Shown in pieces: positions 1-7,361 of a DNA stretch of 36,959 bases. The notes under the pieces are model-generated. The model saw only the letters and a list, made by a program, of their open reading frames with translations, was not told where the DNA came from and ran no database searches. Position 1 is the first letter of the stretch, and every line of letters starts with the position of its first letter. Position numbers and translations under genes: made by a program. Origin of the DNA: a virus; the IMG/VR virus record IMGVR_UViG_3300045973_001487, positions 1-36,959 of that record, one strand, 5' to 3'.

Positions 1-543
1 GCGGTCGGCCGTGGTGACCAGGGTGGTCAGTTGAAGCCGGGCTTCGCCGCTGTCCGGCCATTCGCAGTAAAAGACTTCAAGGTTGCCATCCGGCAGGCGG
101 CGCATGCTGGCATTGGCCTGATTGCCAGCCCAGGTGTGGCCGAGGGTGCGCTGGTACAGGGTGTCCTGATTGAGTGGCAAGGGCAGCCAGAGTTTGCTCT
201 GGCCGCTCCGGTTTTTCAGGCTGACCGTTGTCGTGATTTCAAAGGTGCGCCATTCATTCGGCGGCTCCGGGGCCTTGACCGGCGGCAGCTTGGCCGCAGT
301 TGTGCCTTGTGGCGGTCGCTCGATGACCGAGTCGTCTGCCGTATGCGTTACCGGTGCGACGGGCTTGTAGCTGACCCTGCCTTGCTGGCGGCCGTGCCGT
401 GAGGCTGCCTTCTTCGCTGGCTTGCCGGTGCCCTTGGGCTTGCCGGCGCCTGCTGCTGCCTTGGCCTGTTTTTTTGCTGCCCAGGCGTCGGTGACGAATA
501 GCGAGAGTGCGGTGGCTGATGCCAAAAAATCGCGACGTTTCAA
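1..543 (-). CDS. Exported transglutaminase-like protein, N-terminal part (runs off the window)
   Basis: This frame is open from a TTG codon at 543 to the window edge, giving 181 codons without a stop. A GGAGGAG ribosome site lies just upstream of the TTG. The protein begins LKRRDFLASATALSLF, a twin-arginine-like signal peptide ending near DAWA, followed by a Lys/Ala/Gly-rich linker of roughly 60 residues. The remaining part (FEITTTVSLKN, LWLPLP, LYQRTLGHTW) resembles the beta-rich region that precedes the catalytic domain in secreted transglutaminase-like proteins. The catalytic Cys-His-Asp part would lie outside the window, so the function is inferred from a remembered family pattern. It is a host gene, separated from phoH by a terminator. 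Confidence 0.6.
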   Translation of the reverse strand, partial: MKRRDFLASATALSLFVTDAWAAKKQAKAAAGAGKPKGTGKPAKKAASRHGRQQGRVSYKPVAPVTHTADDSVIERPPQGTTAAKLPPVKAPEPPNEWRTFEITTTVSLKNRSGQSKLWLPLPLNQDTLYQRTLGHTWAGNQANASMRRLPDGNLEVFYCEWPDSGEARLQLTTLVTTADR

Positions 544-580
544 GAAGCTCCTCCGGCGGAAATTATCCGTGGTTGAAACG

Positions 581-605
581 AAAAGGCCGTGTCACTGACA
601 CGGCC
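581..605 (-). terminator. Rho-independent terminator after phoH
   Basis: The bases at 585-605 form a perfect stem (GGCCGTGT with ACACGGCC, loop CACTG). Read on the minus strand the stem is followed by TTTTCGTTT. It lies 19 bases beyond the phoH stop codon and should end the bcp-phoH transcript. Confidence 0.8.
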
Positions 606-623
606 CCTTAACTGTTGCAGCGA

Positions 624-2054
624 TTATAGCACTTCGCCTGCGTGGTCAGCCAGACGCGAACGTTCGCCGCGTTGTAACGTGATGTGACCGGAATGCGGCC
701 AGCCCTTGAAGCGATCGACGACATAGGTCAGGCCGGAACTGCCCTCGGTCAGGTAAGGCGTATCGATTTGCGCAATATTACCCAGGCAGACCACCTTGGT
801 GCCGGGGCCGGCGCGGGTGACCAGGGTTTTCATCTGCTTCGGCGTCAGGTTCTGCGCCTCGTCGATGATCAGGAATTTCTTCAGGAAAGTCCGGCCACGC
901 ATGAAGTTCATTGACTTGACCTTGATCCGCGAACGGATAATGTCATTGGTTGCCGCCTTGCCCCAGTCGCCGCCGTAGGCGCCACTGCTCGCTTCATCGG
1001 TATGGGTGAGGACATCGAGGTTGTCTTCAAGCGCGCCCATCCACGGTGCCATCTTTTCTTCCTCGGTGCCGGGCAGGAAGCCGATGTCTTCACCCACCGG
1101 CACTGTGGCGCGGGTCATGATGATTTCGGCAAACAGCTTGGTTTCGAGTACCTGGGTCAGGGCGGAGGCCAGCGTCAGCAGGGTCTTGCCGGTACCAGCC
1201 TGACCAAGCAGGGTGACGAAGTCGATGTCGGGATTCATGAGCAGGTTCATCGCAAAATTCTGCTCGCGATTGCGCGCCATGATGCCCCAGACAGCGTTCT
1301 TCGGATGCGTGTAGTCGATCAGCGTTTCGAGGACGGCGGTCTTGCCGGCGGTTTCTTTGACGATGGCCGAAAAGCCGTCCTTTTCCAGCCAGACGCATTC
1401 ATTGACGAGCATCTGCGGGCAGAGCGGGCCGGTCACCTTGTAGTAGGTCCGGCTATCCTTCTTCCACGATTCCATGCCCTTGCCGTGTTTGTCCCAGAAA
1501 TTGTCGGGCAGGGCGCGGGTGCCGGTGTACAGGATGTCGGTATCCTCAAGCACCTTGTCGTTGAAATAATCTTCGGCGAGCAGGTTGAGGGCGCGCGACT
1601 TGATGCGCATGTTGATGTCTTTCGACACCAGGATGACCGGGCGCTTGGGGAATTTCTTCTGGAGGTGGATGACCACCGAGAGAATCTGGTTGTCGACCTT
1701 CGAGGTCGGCAGCCCCTGCGGCAGATCGGCGCTGATCGCTTCGGTCTGCAAGAAGAGACGGCCGCTGGCCAGCTTCTTCGATGGGGTGTAGAGATCGATG
1801 CCCAGGTCGATGTCGTCGTCGCCATTGCCGGCGAGCAGTTCATCAAGCGTGCGGGAGGTCTGGCGGGCATTGCGGGCAATTTCGGACATGCCCTTCTTGT
1901 GGTTGTCGAGTTCTTCCAGCGTCATGATGGGCAGGAAGACGTCATGCTCCTCAAAGCGGAAAAGACTGCTTGGGTCGTGCATCAGCACGTTGGTATCGAG
2001 GACGAAAATCTTGGTAACGGCGGGCTTCTTGATGGCTGCGGGCTTGCGCGGCAT
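624..2054 (-). CDS. phoH: PIN domain-PhoH family ATPase
   Basis: The 476-residue protein has an N-terminal PIN nuclease-like domain (IFVLDTNVLMHDP at 16-28, with further acidic residues at about 48-50 and VSKDINMR at 143-150). A PhoH P-loop ATPase domain follows, with Walker A GQAGTGKT at 284-291 and Walker B LLIDEAQ-like IIDEAQ near 396-401. Length and order match the YlaK/PhoH2-type PIN-PhoH proteins, which are linked to RNA handling and stress. It is a host chromosomal gene beside the bcp remnant, and the ATG at 2054 is the first good start. The exact cellular role of this class is not settled. Confidence 0.92.
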   Translation of the reverse strand: MPRKPAAIKKPAVTKIFVLDTNVLMHDPSSLFRFEEHDVFLPIMTLEELDNHKKGMSEIARNARQTSRTLDELLAGNGDDDIDLGIDLYTPSKKLASGRLFLQTEAISADLPQGLPTSKVDNQILSVVIHLQKKFPKRPVILVSKDINMRIKSRALNLLAEDYFNDKVLEDTDILYTGTRALPDNFWDKHGKGMESWKKDSRTYYKVTGPLCPQMLVNECVWLEKDGFSAIVKETAGKTAVLETLIDYTHPKNAVWGIMARNREQNFAMNLLMNPDIDFVTLLGQAGTGKTLLTLASALTQVLETKLFAEIIMTRATVPVGEDIGFLPGTEEEKMAPWMGALEDNLDVLTHTDEASSGAYGGDWGKAATNDIIRSRIKVKSMNFMRGRTFLKKFLIIDEAQNLTPKQMKTLVTRAGPGTKVVCLGNIAQIDTPYLTEGSSGLTYVVDRFKGWPHSGHITLQRGERSRLADHAGEVL

Positions 2055-2069
2055 GGATTGGGCCTTGGG

Positions 2070-2249
2070 TTAGGGTTGGATAGAGGGTTGGAGGGTTTTG
2101 ATGAAATCCAGAACTTCCTGGGCGTGATTGGGGACTTTTACGCCGCGCCATTCGCGACGCAGAATGCCGTTGCGGTCGATGACAAAGGTGCTGCGTTCAA
2201 TGCCCCGCACCTGTTTCCCATACATTTTATTAAGGCTGAAGAAGTGCAT
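2070..2249 (-). pseudogene. bcp: 3' fragment of bcp (PrxQ-type thiol peroxidase), cut by the prophage
   Basis: The frame encodes MYGKQVRGIERSTFVIDRNG and then a conserved C-terminal helix region up to QPSIQP. This is the last third of a BCP/PrxQ peroxiredoxin, with the typical RSTFVID strand. The catalytic Cys region and everything N-terminal to it are missing. Upstream of about 2235 the sequence stops looking like bcp, and the stop codon of a phage gene lies at 2254. The best reading is a host gene split by phage integration, with the 5' part beyond the right end of the prophage. An in-frame ATG at 2249 could express a 59-residue remnant, but no activity is expected. Confidence 0.8.
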
Positions 2250-2253
2250 GGGA
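2205..2253. other. Probable attL (host-phage junction within bcp)
   Basis: Host-like bcp coding sequence continues up to about 2225-2240, and the first phage gene ends at 2254, next to the integrase. The crossover core should lie in this stretch, probably in the part encoding NKMYGKQVRG. The exact core cannot be defined because attR is not in the window. Confidence 0.5.
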
Positions 2254-2868
2254 TCAGGGTTTAGCTTTTTGCTGTGACAATTTCATACCCAAGTTTCTGG
2301 CAAGGGTGACGGAAACATATCCAAGACTCATCATGGCAAGAGTATCTTCGCCAAATTCTGCGATGGCAGCATTAACGCAAAATGAAACGACGCGACAATT
2401 CCATTTTTCGTATGGCCCACTTGCGTCTATTCGATCAACTGACATTTTGAAAGGGTGTCTTGATTTATCTATGACTAGCGGTATATTTGTCAATGAGCAC
2501 CTGCCTTGAGATTCAAGAATTAAATCTGAGTGATCTTGCTCAGTGAGATGAAAGCCAATTCCACGCTTTTTTGCACTTTGCTTCAATCCGCTATATTTCT
2601 GCTTTATAAATCCTGAACTTTTCATTTCGGAAAATTTTGCGTGCCATTCAGGATCGATTGACTCGATGACGTCAAGCAAATGAATTCCGGCTGCTTTTTT
2701 TGCGTTTAATTCGACGCCGTTTGAGTGCTCTGCAACAAATTTATCTCTAAACGAAATGGCCTTTGCCACATCGGTTTCCTTGGTCGATTTCCGTATGCGC
2801 TCAGTTCTAATGCGAATATCGATCCAGTAAATTTCATTTCTTTTAAACAGACCCCAAGTCTTTTTCAT
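2254..2868 (-). CDS. Integrase-associated protein: arm-type N-terminus joined to an HNH-like domain
   Basis: The N-terminal 30 residues (KRNEIYWIDIRIRTERIRKS) mirror the N-terminus of the adjacent integrase (KRGEVWWIDIRHQGRRIRRS), which is the arm-site-binding region. The C-terminal half has C124, then SVDRIDASGPYEKWN at 143-157 and N166. This is the pattern of divergent HNH/endonuclease VII-like domains (DRID...GY...N...N), although a Cys-His zinc set is not evident. The gene starts inside the end of the integrase gene (ATGA overlap) and is the last gene before the attachment site. Its sequence is AT-richer than its neighbours, which suggests transfer. It may nick DNA, help recombination or be a homing-type passenger; no known gene is recognised. 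Confidence 0.7.
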   Translation of the reverse strand: MKKTWGLFKRNEIYWIDIRIRTERIRKSTKETDVAKAISFRDKFVAEHSNGVELNAKKAAGIHLLDVIESIDPEWHAKFSEMKSSGFIKQKYSGLKQSAKKRGIGFHLTEQDHSDLILESQGRCSLTNIPLVIDKSRHPFKMSVDRIDASGPYEKWNCRVVSFCVNAAIAEFGEDTLAMMSLGYVSVTLARNLGMKLSQQKAKP

Positions 2869-3926
2869 TTTGTGCCCGTTGTCACGTTGTTAGGCACAAA
2901 TTTTAGCACGTTCGATAGGACTGGTGGCTTCACGTTATTGACGAATCCGGCGACGAAAGATGGTGCAAGGTGGGCATAACGCATGACCATTTCTATCTTA
3001 GCCCAGCCGCCCAATTTCTGCAGTACCTCGAGCGGTGTCCCGGCCATGACATGCCAGCTCGCCCAGGTGTGCCGCAGGTCGTGCCATTTGAAATTCGTTA
3101 TCTCGGCTTTCTTCAGAGCTGCGTACCAGTGACAGTTGCTGGCTGCCGGGATGGGCTCTCCTTCTGATCCTGGGAAAACCCAGCGCGGATGTTTTCCGGC
3201 CTGCTCGGCCAGTATCTGCATCGCGTCATCATTGAGCGGAACGAGCAGCGACTTGTTTGTCTTCACGTTATCAGCATGGACCCAAGCCTGGCGCATTGCC
3301 TGATTGACCTGGACCCATTCCAGGTGTGTGCAGTTGTCTTCGCGCAGACCGGTGGCCAGGGTGAATCGTGCGCAGGCCTTCCATGGTTCGGGCAGTGCTG
3401 CGATCAGCGCCTGGTGCTCCTCGCCTGACAGGTATCTGACCCGGCCGTTCGGCTCTCGGCGCTTGGCAATGTCGGGAACAACCTTGAGCCATCCCCACCG
3501 TTGGGCTTTTCTGAGAATTTTACCGAGGATGGCAGAATGGCGATTGATGGTGCTCGGTGATGTTTTTCGGCCTGTCTTGTGATTGACGATCACGTTGGCC
3601 CGTTCTTCCAGAAGCGTGGCGATCAGATCGCCGGTGATCTCAGTGAGATCTTTGCCCTGCAGCCTGGGCGTCAGCCAGTCGAGCATCTGGGCATCGTGCC
3701 ACAAGCCTGGCCGTCCAGATTCTTCGGATAGAAACCGCTTGATGGCTTCCTCCCATGTGTGATCTGGGAGTTCATCAAGATGCTCTTCGCGCCATAGCTC
3801 CGCCTTCAGGCGGTCGTGCAGCTCTTGGGCCTGCTTCTTATTACCTGTTTGAGCAGATCGCCTAATTCGGCGTCCTTGATGGCGGATGTCGATCCACCAG
3901 ACTTCGCCACGCTTGATGATCGGCAT
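2865..3926 (-). CDS. int: Tyrosine site-specific recombinase (phage integrase)
   Basis: The 353-residue protein has an N-terminal arm-binding segment (EVWWIDIRHQGRRIRRS), a SAM-like core-binding domain (about 55-145) and a C-terminal catalytic domain. Catalytic residues visible are R195 in ATGLRED, a Lys near 222-225, H282 and R285 in HDLRHT, W308 replacing the second His in LGGW, and the nucleophile Y317 in MRYAHL. It integrates and excises the phage, here at bcp. It overlaps the HTH gene upstream by 121 bases and the HNH-like gene downstream by 4 bases, so the three are probably translated together. The ATG at 3926 gives the usual N-terminus for this group. Confidence 0.95.
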   Translation of the reverse strand: MPIIKRGEVWWIDIRHQGRRIRRSAQTGNKKQAQELHDRLKAELWREEHLDELPDHTWEEAIKRFLSEESGRPGLWHDAQMLDWLTPRLQGKDLTEITGDLIATLLEERANVIVNHKTGRKTSPSTINRHSAILGKILRKAQRWGWLKVVPDIAKRREPNGRVRYLSGEEHQALIAALPEPWKACARFTLATGLREDNCTHLEWVQVNQAMRQAWVHADNVKTNKSLLVPLNDDAMQILAEQAGKHPRWVFPGSEGEPIPAASNCHWYAALKKAEITNFKWHDLRHTWASWHVMAGTPLEVLQKLGGWAKIEMVMRYAHLAPSFVAGFVNNVKPPVLSNVLKFVPNNVTTGTK

Positions 3927-4111
3927 GATGCCGTCTTCCGGTTATTTTGACCGGCGTATTGTGACCGCATCCAGTCGATAAGATCAACCTCCAAAAATAC
4001 CCACTGCCGCCCTGGCTTGCATCCGGGAATAATCCCGGCGCGCGCTTTCCGCATGAGCGCGTCTTCGCTCATATGGAGCAAGGCAGCCGCAGCGGTGAGG
4101 TCAATGGTCAA
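3806..4111 (-). CDS. Excisionase-like HTH protein
   Basis: The first 53 residues (TAAAALLHMSEDALMRKARA, then PGCKPGRQWVFLEVDLIDWM) form a MerR/excisionase-type winged HTH: a recognition helix followed by a wing with GRQWVF. The C-terminal 48 residues are encoded within the 5' end of the integrase gene in another frame and look low in structure. The start is a TTG overlapping the TGA of the upstream gene. It likely bends attachment-site DNA and steers the integrase towards excision, an inference from fold and position. Confidence 0.75.
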   Translation of the reverse strand: MTIDLTAAAALLHMSEDALMRKARAGIIPGCKPGRQWVFLEVDLIDWMRSQYAGQNNRKTASCRSSSVAKSGGSTSAIKDAELGDLLKQVIRSRPKSCTTA

Positions 4112-4551
4112 GCCGCATCCTTCATGCTGGCTTCAGTGGCGTGCATCTCCCGCGCCCGGCGCAGGGATGCTTCAGCGTCGATAAACAGCCCGCCGCCCTG
4201 CCGCTTCCAAAAGTCTTCACTGACACTGACCAACAGGCCAAGGGCCTGCAGCTCGTCACCGGTCGCGCCGATCTTCCCCATTTCAGTGTGCCGATCCTTC
4301 AAGTTGAGTAGTGCGATTCCTGAAATCGTGCAGGCATCTATGGCGCCCTGGTCATGCTTCTCATGGGCAGCAAGCAGGAGCATGTCGCGACAATCGGCAA
4401 GCAGGTTGAAGTGATCAGTTGTCGACCATCCGCCACGCAGTGCCTCGAGCGCCATGCGTTCCTGCAGGCAGACCTCGGGGTTTAGGTGCATGGCCACGAT
4501 GGTCGGCGCCACCCGGCGCCGGTGAATGCGCTTGCAGGATTTTCGGCTCAT
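4108..4551 (-). CDS. Conserved phage protein of unknown function
   Basis: A 147-residue, largely helical soluble protein with a basic N-terminus (MSRKSCKRIHRRR) and no membrane segment or enzyme motif that I recognise. It overlaps its upstream neighbour by ATGA and its downstream neighbour by a TTGA junction, so it belongs to the leftward operon. The region from residue 21 on (MHLNPEVCLQERMALEALRG) looks like the conserved core, so the internal ATG is a possible alternative start. No function can be assigned. Confidence 0.7.
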   Translation of the reverse strand: MSRKSCKRIHRRRVAPTIVAMHLNPEVCLQERMALEALRGGWSTTDHFNLLADCRDMLLLAAHEKHDQGAIDACTISGIALLNLKDRHTEMGKIGATGDELQALGLLVSVSEDFWKRQGGGLFIDAEASLRRAREMHATEASMKDAA

Positions 4552-5186
4552 GGCATTACCCGCTTGAATTCAACTACCCAGACCCATGGATTAGCTACCC
4601 ACGATGCTTCACCATTGATCTGCTCCCAAAGGCTTTGGTAGCTGAATCGTGGGTCTGAAAAGTTGTAGTGGGTTGAATCAGCAAGGCCAAATCCGCCATC
4701 GGGCTGATAAACGATCCCTTCGGCCATGCCGTCGTCCCTGCTTATGTCCTGCAGCCGCTCGACGCGGACGCCGGTAATTTCGAGCAGGATGCGACTATGT
4801 CTGCGGAACATATGGATCGACGGTTTCCAAGTGATCTTGCTGACGGGTGGCACGTTCTGGTATTGGCGAGGAACACAATCAGGGTAGTCAGCGCGATATA
4901 CGATCAGGCCGGGGTCCATCGTTCCCACTTCGGCCCAAGTCTCGCGCACCCACAGCCTGTCTCCGGGCTGGCCGTGGGGGCAAGCCTTGGTTACATGAGC
5001 AGGATGGTCATGCTGCGAATTCCACCAATATTGCTTACCGCCGATTTTGACGTACTGCACGCGATCTGTTTGCGGGTATGGGGTCGGTTCCATCTGGAAC
5101 TTGATGACGCGCCGAGTTTGCGTCTTCTGTCCGTTAATGATGGCACGCACCATCGGCGCTGAAAATAAGATTGGCCGCTCTATCAT
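4548..5186 (-). CDS. ASCH-domain-like phage protein
   Basis: The 212-residue protein begins ERPILFSAPMVRAIINGQKT followed by TRRVIK, which matches phage ASCH-fold proteins (ERPILFS...MVRAIL.G.KTQTRR). The middle carries CPHGQPGDRLWVRETWAEV, the characteristic GDRLWVRETW block, and the end has WEQINGE with NPWVWVVEF. ASCH domains are PUA-like and are thought to bind RNA or modified nucleotides; the phage role is unknown. It overlaps both neighbours by ATGA-type junctions in the leftward operon. Confidence 0.85.
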   Translation of the reverse strand: MIERPILFSAPMVRAIINGQKTQTRRVIKFQMEPTPYPQTDRVQYVKIGGKQYWWNSQHDHPAHVTKACPHGQPGDRLWVRETWAEVGTMDPGLIVYRADYPDCVPRQYQNVPPVSKITWKPSIHMFRRHSRILLEITGVRVERLQDISRDDGMAEGIVYQPDGGFGLADSTHYNFSDPRFSYQSLWEQINGEASWVANPWVWVVEFKRVMP

Positions 5187-5413
5187 TTCGACCTCGCCTT
5201 GATCATGGCGTCCGCTGTATTCCAGGCACGCTTGCAGAGATCGAAGTCGCGACTGATTTCCCAGGACGGAAGAAGTGCCTGCATTGCTGCAATGGCGAAA
5301 CGGTCACGCAACTTGTCTTCAGCTCGCGTGACGCCGCGTTCGATGTCCTTCACCGCGTCCTCGATGTTGTCCAGTCGTGCCTTGAGCAAATTGGCCTCGG
5401 CTTTTTCGGTCAT
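5183..5413 (-). CDS. Small phage protein, unknown
   Basis: A 76-residue, charged, mostly helical protein (LKARLDNIEDAVKDIERGVT looks coiled-coil-like). It overlaps the gene before and after it by 4 bases, which supports real translation. The second half (AIAAMQALL, DFDLCKRAWNTADAMI) resembles many small phage proteins annotated only as hypothetical. No function is recognised. Confidence 0.65.
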   Translation of the reverse strand: MTEKAEANLLKARLDNIEDAVKDIERGVTRAEDKLRDRFAIAAMQALLPSWEISRDFDLCKRAWNTADAMIKARSK

Positions 5414-5784
5414 GCTGGAACCTCTTCACCAAGGCTCCCGGCCGGGAAAAACACAATGGCCGGAATTGATACGGGCTGTTTGATATTGCAGGACCAGACC
5501 TGGCTTTCCTCTTTTGTCAATGGCCCGATGAACGGATCACTTTCGCGCTCCCATCCGGCTTTGATCAGAATGCGATGCTGCCGCAGGTTTGTGGCCTTGG
5601 AAGAGCAGATCGCGTACTTGACTCCCAGATTTTCCAGCATCGCCATCTGGTGCGCTTTGAGTGCGTGGCCATAGCCCATGCCGCGATGCTCCGGATAGAC
5701 CTTGAACCCGAAGCACATGGCCACGCCTGGCTGGTTCGGCATCAGGCGCACTCCGTATTCTCCGTAAGCAGTTTTGTAAATCAT
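5410..5784 (-). CDS. GNAT-fold acetyltransferase-like protein
   Basis: A 124-residue protein with the central GNAT signature: a beta strand (MCFGFKVYPEHRG) leading into GMGYGHALKAHQM, the acetyl-CoA pyrophosphate loop R/Q-x-x-G-x-G/A, then a strand and NLRQHRILIKAGWERE, typical of the C-terminal GNAT helix. It is shorter than usual at the N-terminus, so the fold is minimal. The substrate is unknown. It is in the leftward accessory operon and overlaps both neighbours. Confidence 0.75.
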   Translation of the reverse strand: MIYKTAYGEYGVRLMPNQPGVAMCFGFKVYPEHRGMGYGHALKAHQMAMLENLGVKYAICSSKATNLRQHRILIKAGWERESDPFIGPLTKEESQVWSCNIKQPVSIPAIVFFPAGSLGEEVPA

Positions 5785-6020
5785 TCTGAGGACTCCGGTT
5801 CTTCCGGAAATCCATCAACTGGAAGGTAGGCGGCGTAAAGGTCGCTGGTGCACTTGCGGTAGGCAGCAGGGACATTGATGCGAAGGTCGTATCGGATAGT
5901 CTGGTGGGCGGCGCATGTTTCGCGCCGAGCGCACCACTCGCCGGCCATGTGGCCATGAGCGAGGCAACGATTGATGCCGGCATCAAGCGGCATTGGTATT
6001 GGGGTTGCGGTGAAGTTCAT
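5781..6020 (-). CDS. Small Cys/His-containing phage protein, unknown
   Basis: A 79-residue protein with CLAHGHMAGEWCARRETCAAH near residues 19-39. Three Cys and three His in that stretch suggest a small metal-binding knuckle. It overlaps the reverse transcriptase stop codon (ATGA) and the next gene, so it is probably cotranslated directly after the DGR. No function is recognised, but its position makes it a possible DGR accessory. Confidence 0.6.
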   Translation of the reverse strand: MNFTATPIPMPLDAGINRCLAHGHMAGEWCARRETCAAHQTIRYDLRINVPAAYRKCTSDLYAAYLPVDGFPEEPESSE

Positions 6021-7138
6021 GCGGATCTCCGATAAGTTTTGGTCATGTCTGATTTGATGCAGTGGCCACGGCCGCGCAAAACGTTGGCGATCTGGGTGCG
6101 GTCGTGGTGGCTATGGCTGGCCTGGCGAAGCAGACCGAAGTAACTGTTGCCCGTCTGGAATAGGTCGGCAACGTCGATGGACTCAAGGCGGCTGATCGCA
6201 TCATTGAAAGTGCGGCGCCGAAGGTTTCGGCGATGCGGCTTGATGACCTGGCCGACGAAGTCAATGCCGCGGTCGATGGGCTGCAGGATAGTTTTCTTGG
6301 GATTGATGCGAGCGGCTAGTCTGTCGGCAAGTAGCTGCTCGATCTTGGCCTTCGCATCATTCAGCCACCTGGGCGATTCATGCAGCAGCACAAAGTCGTC
6401 TACGTAGCGGATGTAGTGCTTGCAGCGCAGCTCGCGCTTCACGAACTGATCGAGAACGTCGAGATAGACGTTCGCGAAGAACTGGCTGCTCAGGTTGCCA
6501 ATCGGCAGGCCTTTGTGGGCCGGGTGGTTGGTCAGCCGCTTGTGCGCCGGTACCAGGGCCAGCATTTCCGGATCGCCGTGCAGTTCGTAGTTCTGGCGCG
6601 GGTCATGAAAAAGCACAGTTTCAGTTAGCTGCAGCCACCAGTGCTCAGTAATGTGGCGAGCAAGCAGACGCTGCAGGATGTTCTTGTCGATGCTGACAAA
6701 GAAGTTGGCCAGGTCGAGCTTCAGGTAGAAGGCTGGCTTCGTCCAGTTCTGGGTAATGCTACGGGCCTTGGATTCAAGGCGCTCGGCGGCGTAGAGCGTC
6801 CCGCGACCTGGTATGCAGGCGCATGAGTCGGCAATAAATCGGGCGTAGAAAGCCGGTGCAATATGGTTGTGCAGCAAGTGATGCACGATGCGGTCGCGGA
6901 ACTGTGCGGCCCATACCTCGCGGGCCTTGGGTCGCGTGATGACAAAGCAGATCGAGCGACCGGGTTCATAGCTTCCGTCTTCGAGTTCGTCATGAAGATC
7001 CCGCAGATTGCGTTCCAGGTTGGCTTCAAAGGCCATCGCACTGGCGCTGTTGCGCTTAGTACGCCGGCAGTCGAAGTAAGCCTGGGTCAGTTCGGTGAAA
7101 GTGAAATCAGCGGGCGCTTTCCAATCTGCGGACGGCAC
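6017..7138 (-). CDS. Diversity-generating retroelement reverse transcriptase
   Basis: From a GTG at 7138 this is a 373-residue reverse transcriptase of the DGR (Brt-like) class. An N-terminal block (TELTQAYFDCRRTKRNS, about 16-31) precedes palm motif A LKLDLANFF (139-147). The DGR-typical IGNLSSQ motif (213-219) stands where retroviral enzymes have a QG motif. The catalytic YVDD box is at 245-248. It would copy the TR RNA into adenine-mutated cDNA, working with Avd. The conserved sequence starts before the first convenient ATG (7036), so initiation at GTG inside the TR, or further upstream at the ATG at 7369 that overlaps the end of avd, is likely. The frame stays open through the whole TR. 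No maturase or group II intron domain is visible. Confidence 0.93.
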   Translation of the reverse strand: MPSADWKAPADFTFTELTQAYFDCRRTKRNSASAMAFEANLERNLRDLHDELEDGSYEPGRSICFVITRPKAREVWAAQFRDRIVHHLLHNHIAPAFYARFIADSCACIPGRGTLYAAERLESKARSITQNWTKPAFYLKLDLANFFVSIDKNILQRLLARHITEHWWLQLTETVLFHDPRQNYELHGDPEMLALVPAHKRLTNHPAHKGLPIGNLSSQFFANVYLDVLDQFVKRELRCKHYIRYVDDFVLLHESPRWLNDAKAKIEQLLADRLAARINPKKTILQPIDRGIDFVGQVIKPHRRNLRRRTFNDAISRLESIDVADLFQTGNSYFGLLRQASHSHHDRTQIANVLRGRGHCIKSDMTKTYRRSA

Positions 7139-7221
7139 GAGCGCGGAGCTCGTTGTTCTTGTGGTTGTTGTTCTGGTTGCCGTTGTTGAAGTTCTGATAC
7201 CAGGCGTAGCCGGAATCGGAC
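7122..7221 (-). repeat. DGR template repeat (TR)
   Basis: This 100-bp segment is the non-variable template. Read on the minus strand in the target frame it is rich in AAC/AAG codons and encodes NFNNGNQNNNHKNNELRARA. Asn codons give the widest range of residues under adenine mutagenesis. It lies between avd and the RT core, as in the Bordetella phage BPP-1 element. The VR copies differ from it only at template adenines. Bases 7122-7152 are identical in TR and all VRs and contain the inverted repeat CGAGC-GCGGA-GCTCG at 7138-7152. Confidence 0.95.
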
Positions 7222-7361
7222 CAATCGTGCTTTCTACGTCGCCTTGCCGACTATTCAGCAGGGAAACTGCGCCGGACCTTTCGCGGCTGCTGCCGGAGGT
7301 CTCCGTGATACGCATGTCGGTGGCCTTGTGAGCCAGCGGCACGACCAGATTGAATGATCGC

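Noticed and set aside
2205-2253. tRNA-type attachment site
   Set aside because: No tRNA was seen near the integrase; the adjacent host sequence is the bcp coding end.
1002-2264. Long plus-strand open frame (420 codons) opposite phoH
   Set aside because: It is the antisense shadow of a clear PIN-PhoH gene in GC-rich DNA and shows no domain or ribosome site.
5575-5829. Plus-strand open frames within the leftward accessory operon
   Set aside because: They are opposite to overlapping minus-strand genes joined by ATGA junctions and have no motif support.
6017-7138. Reverse transcriptase as part of a retron or group II intron
   Set aside because: No intron domains, maturase or msr/msd-like element is seen, while avd, TR and adenine-mutated VRs are present. 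The IGNLSSQ motif is of DGR type.
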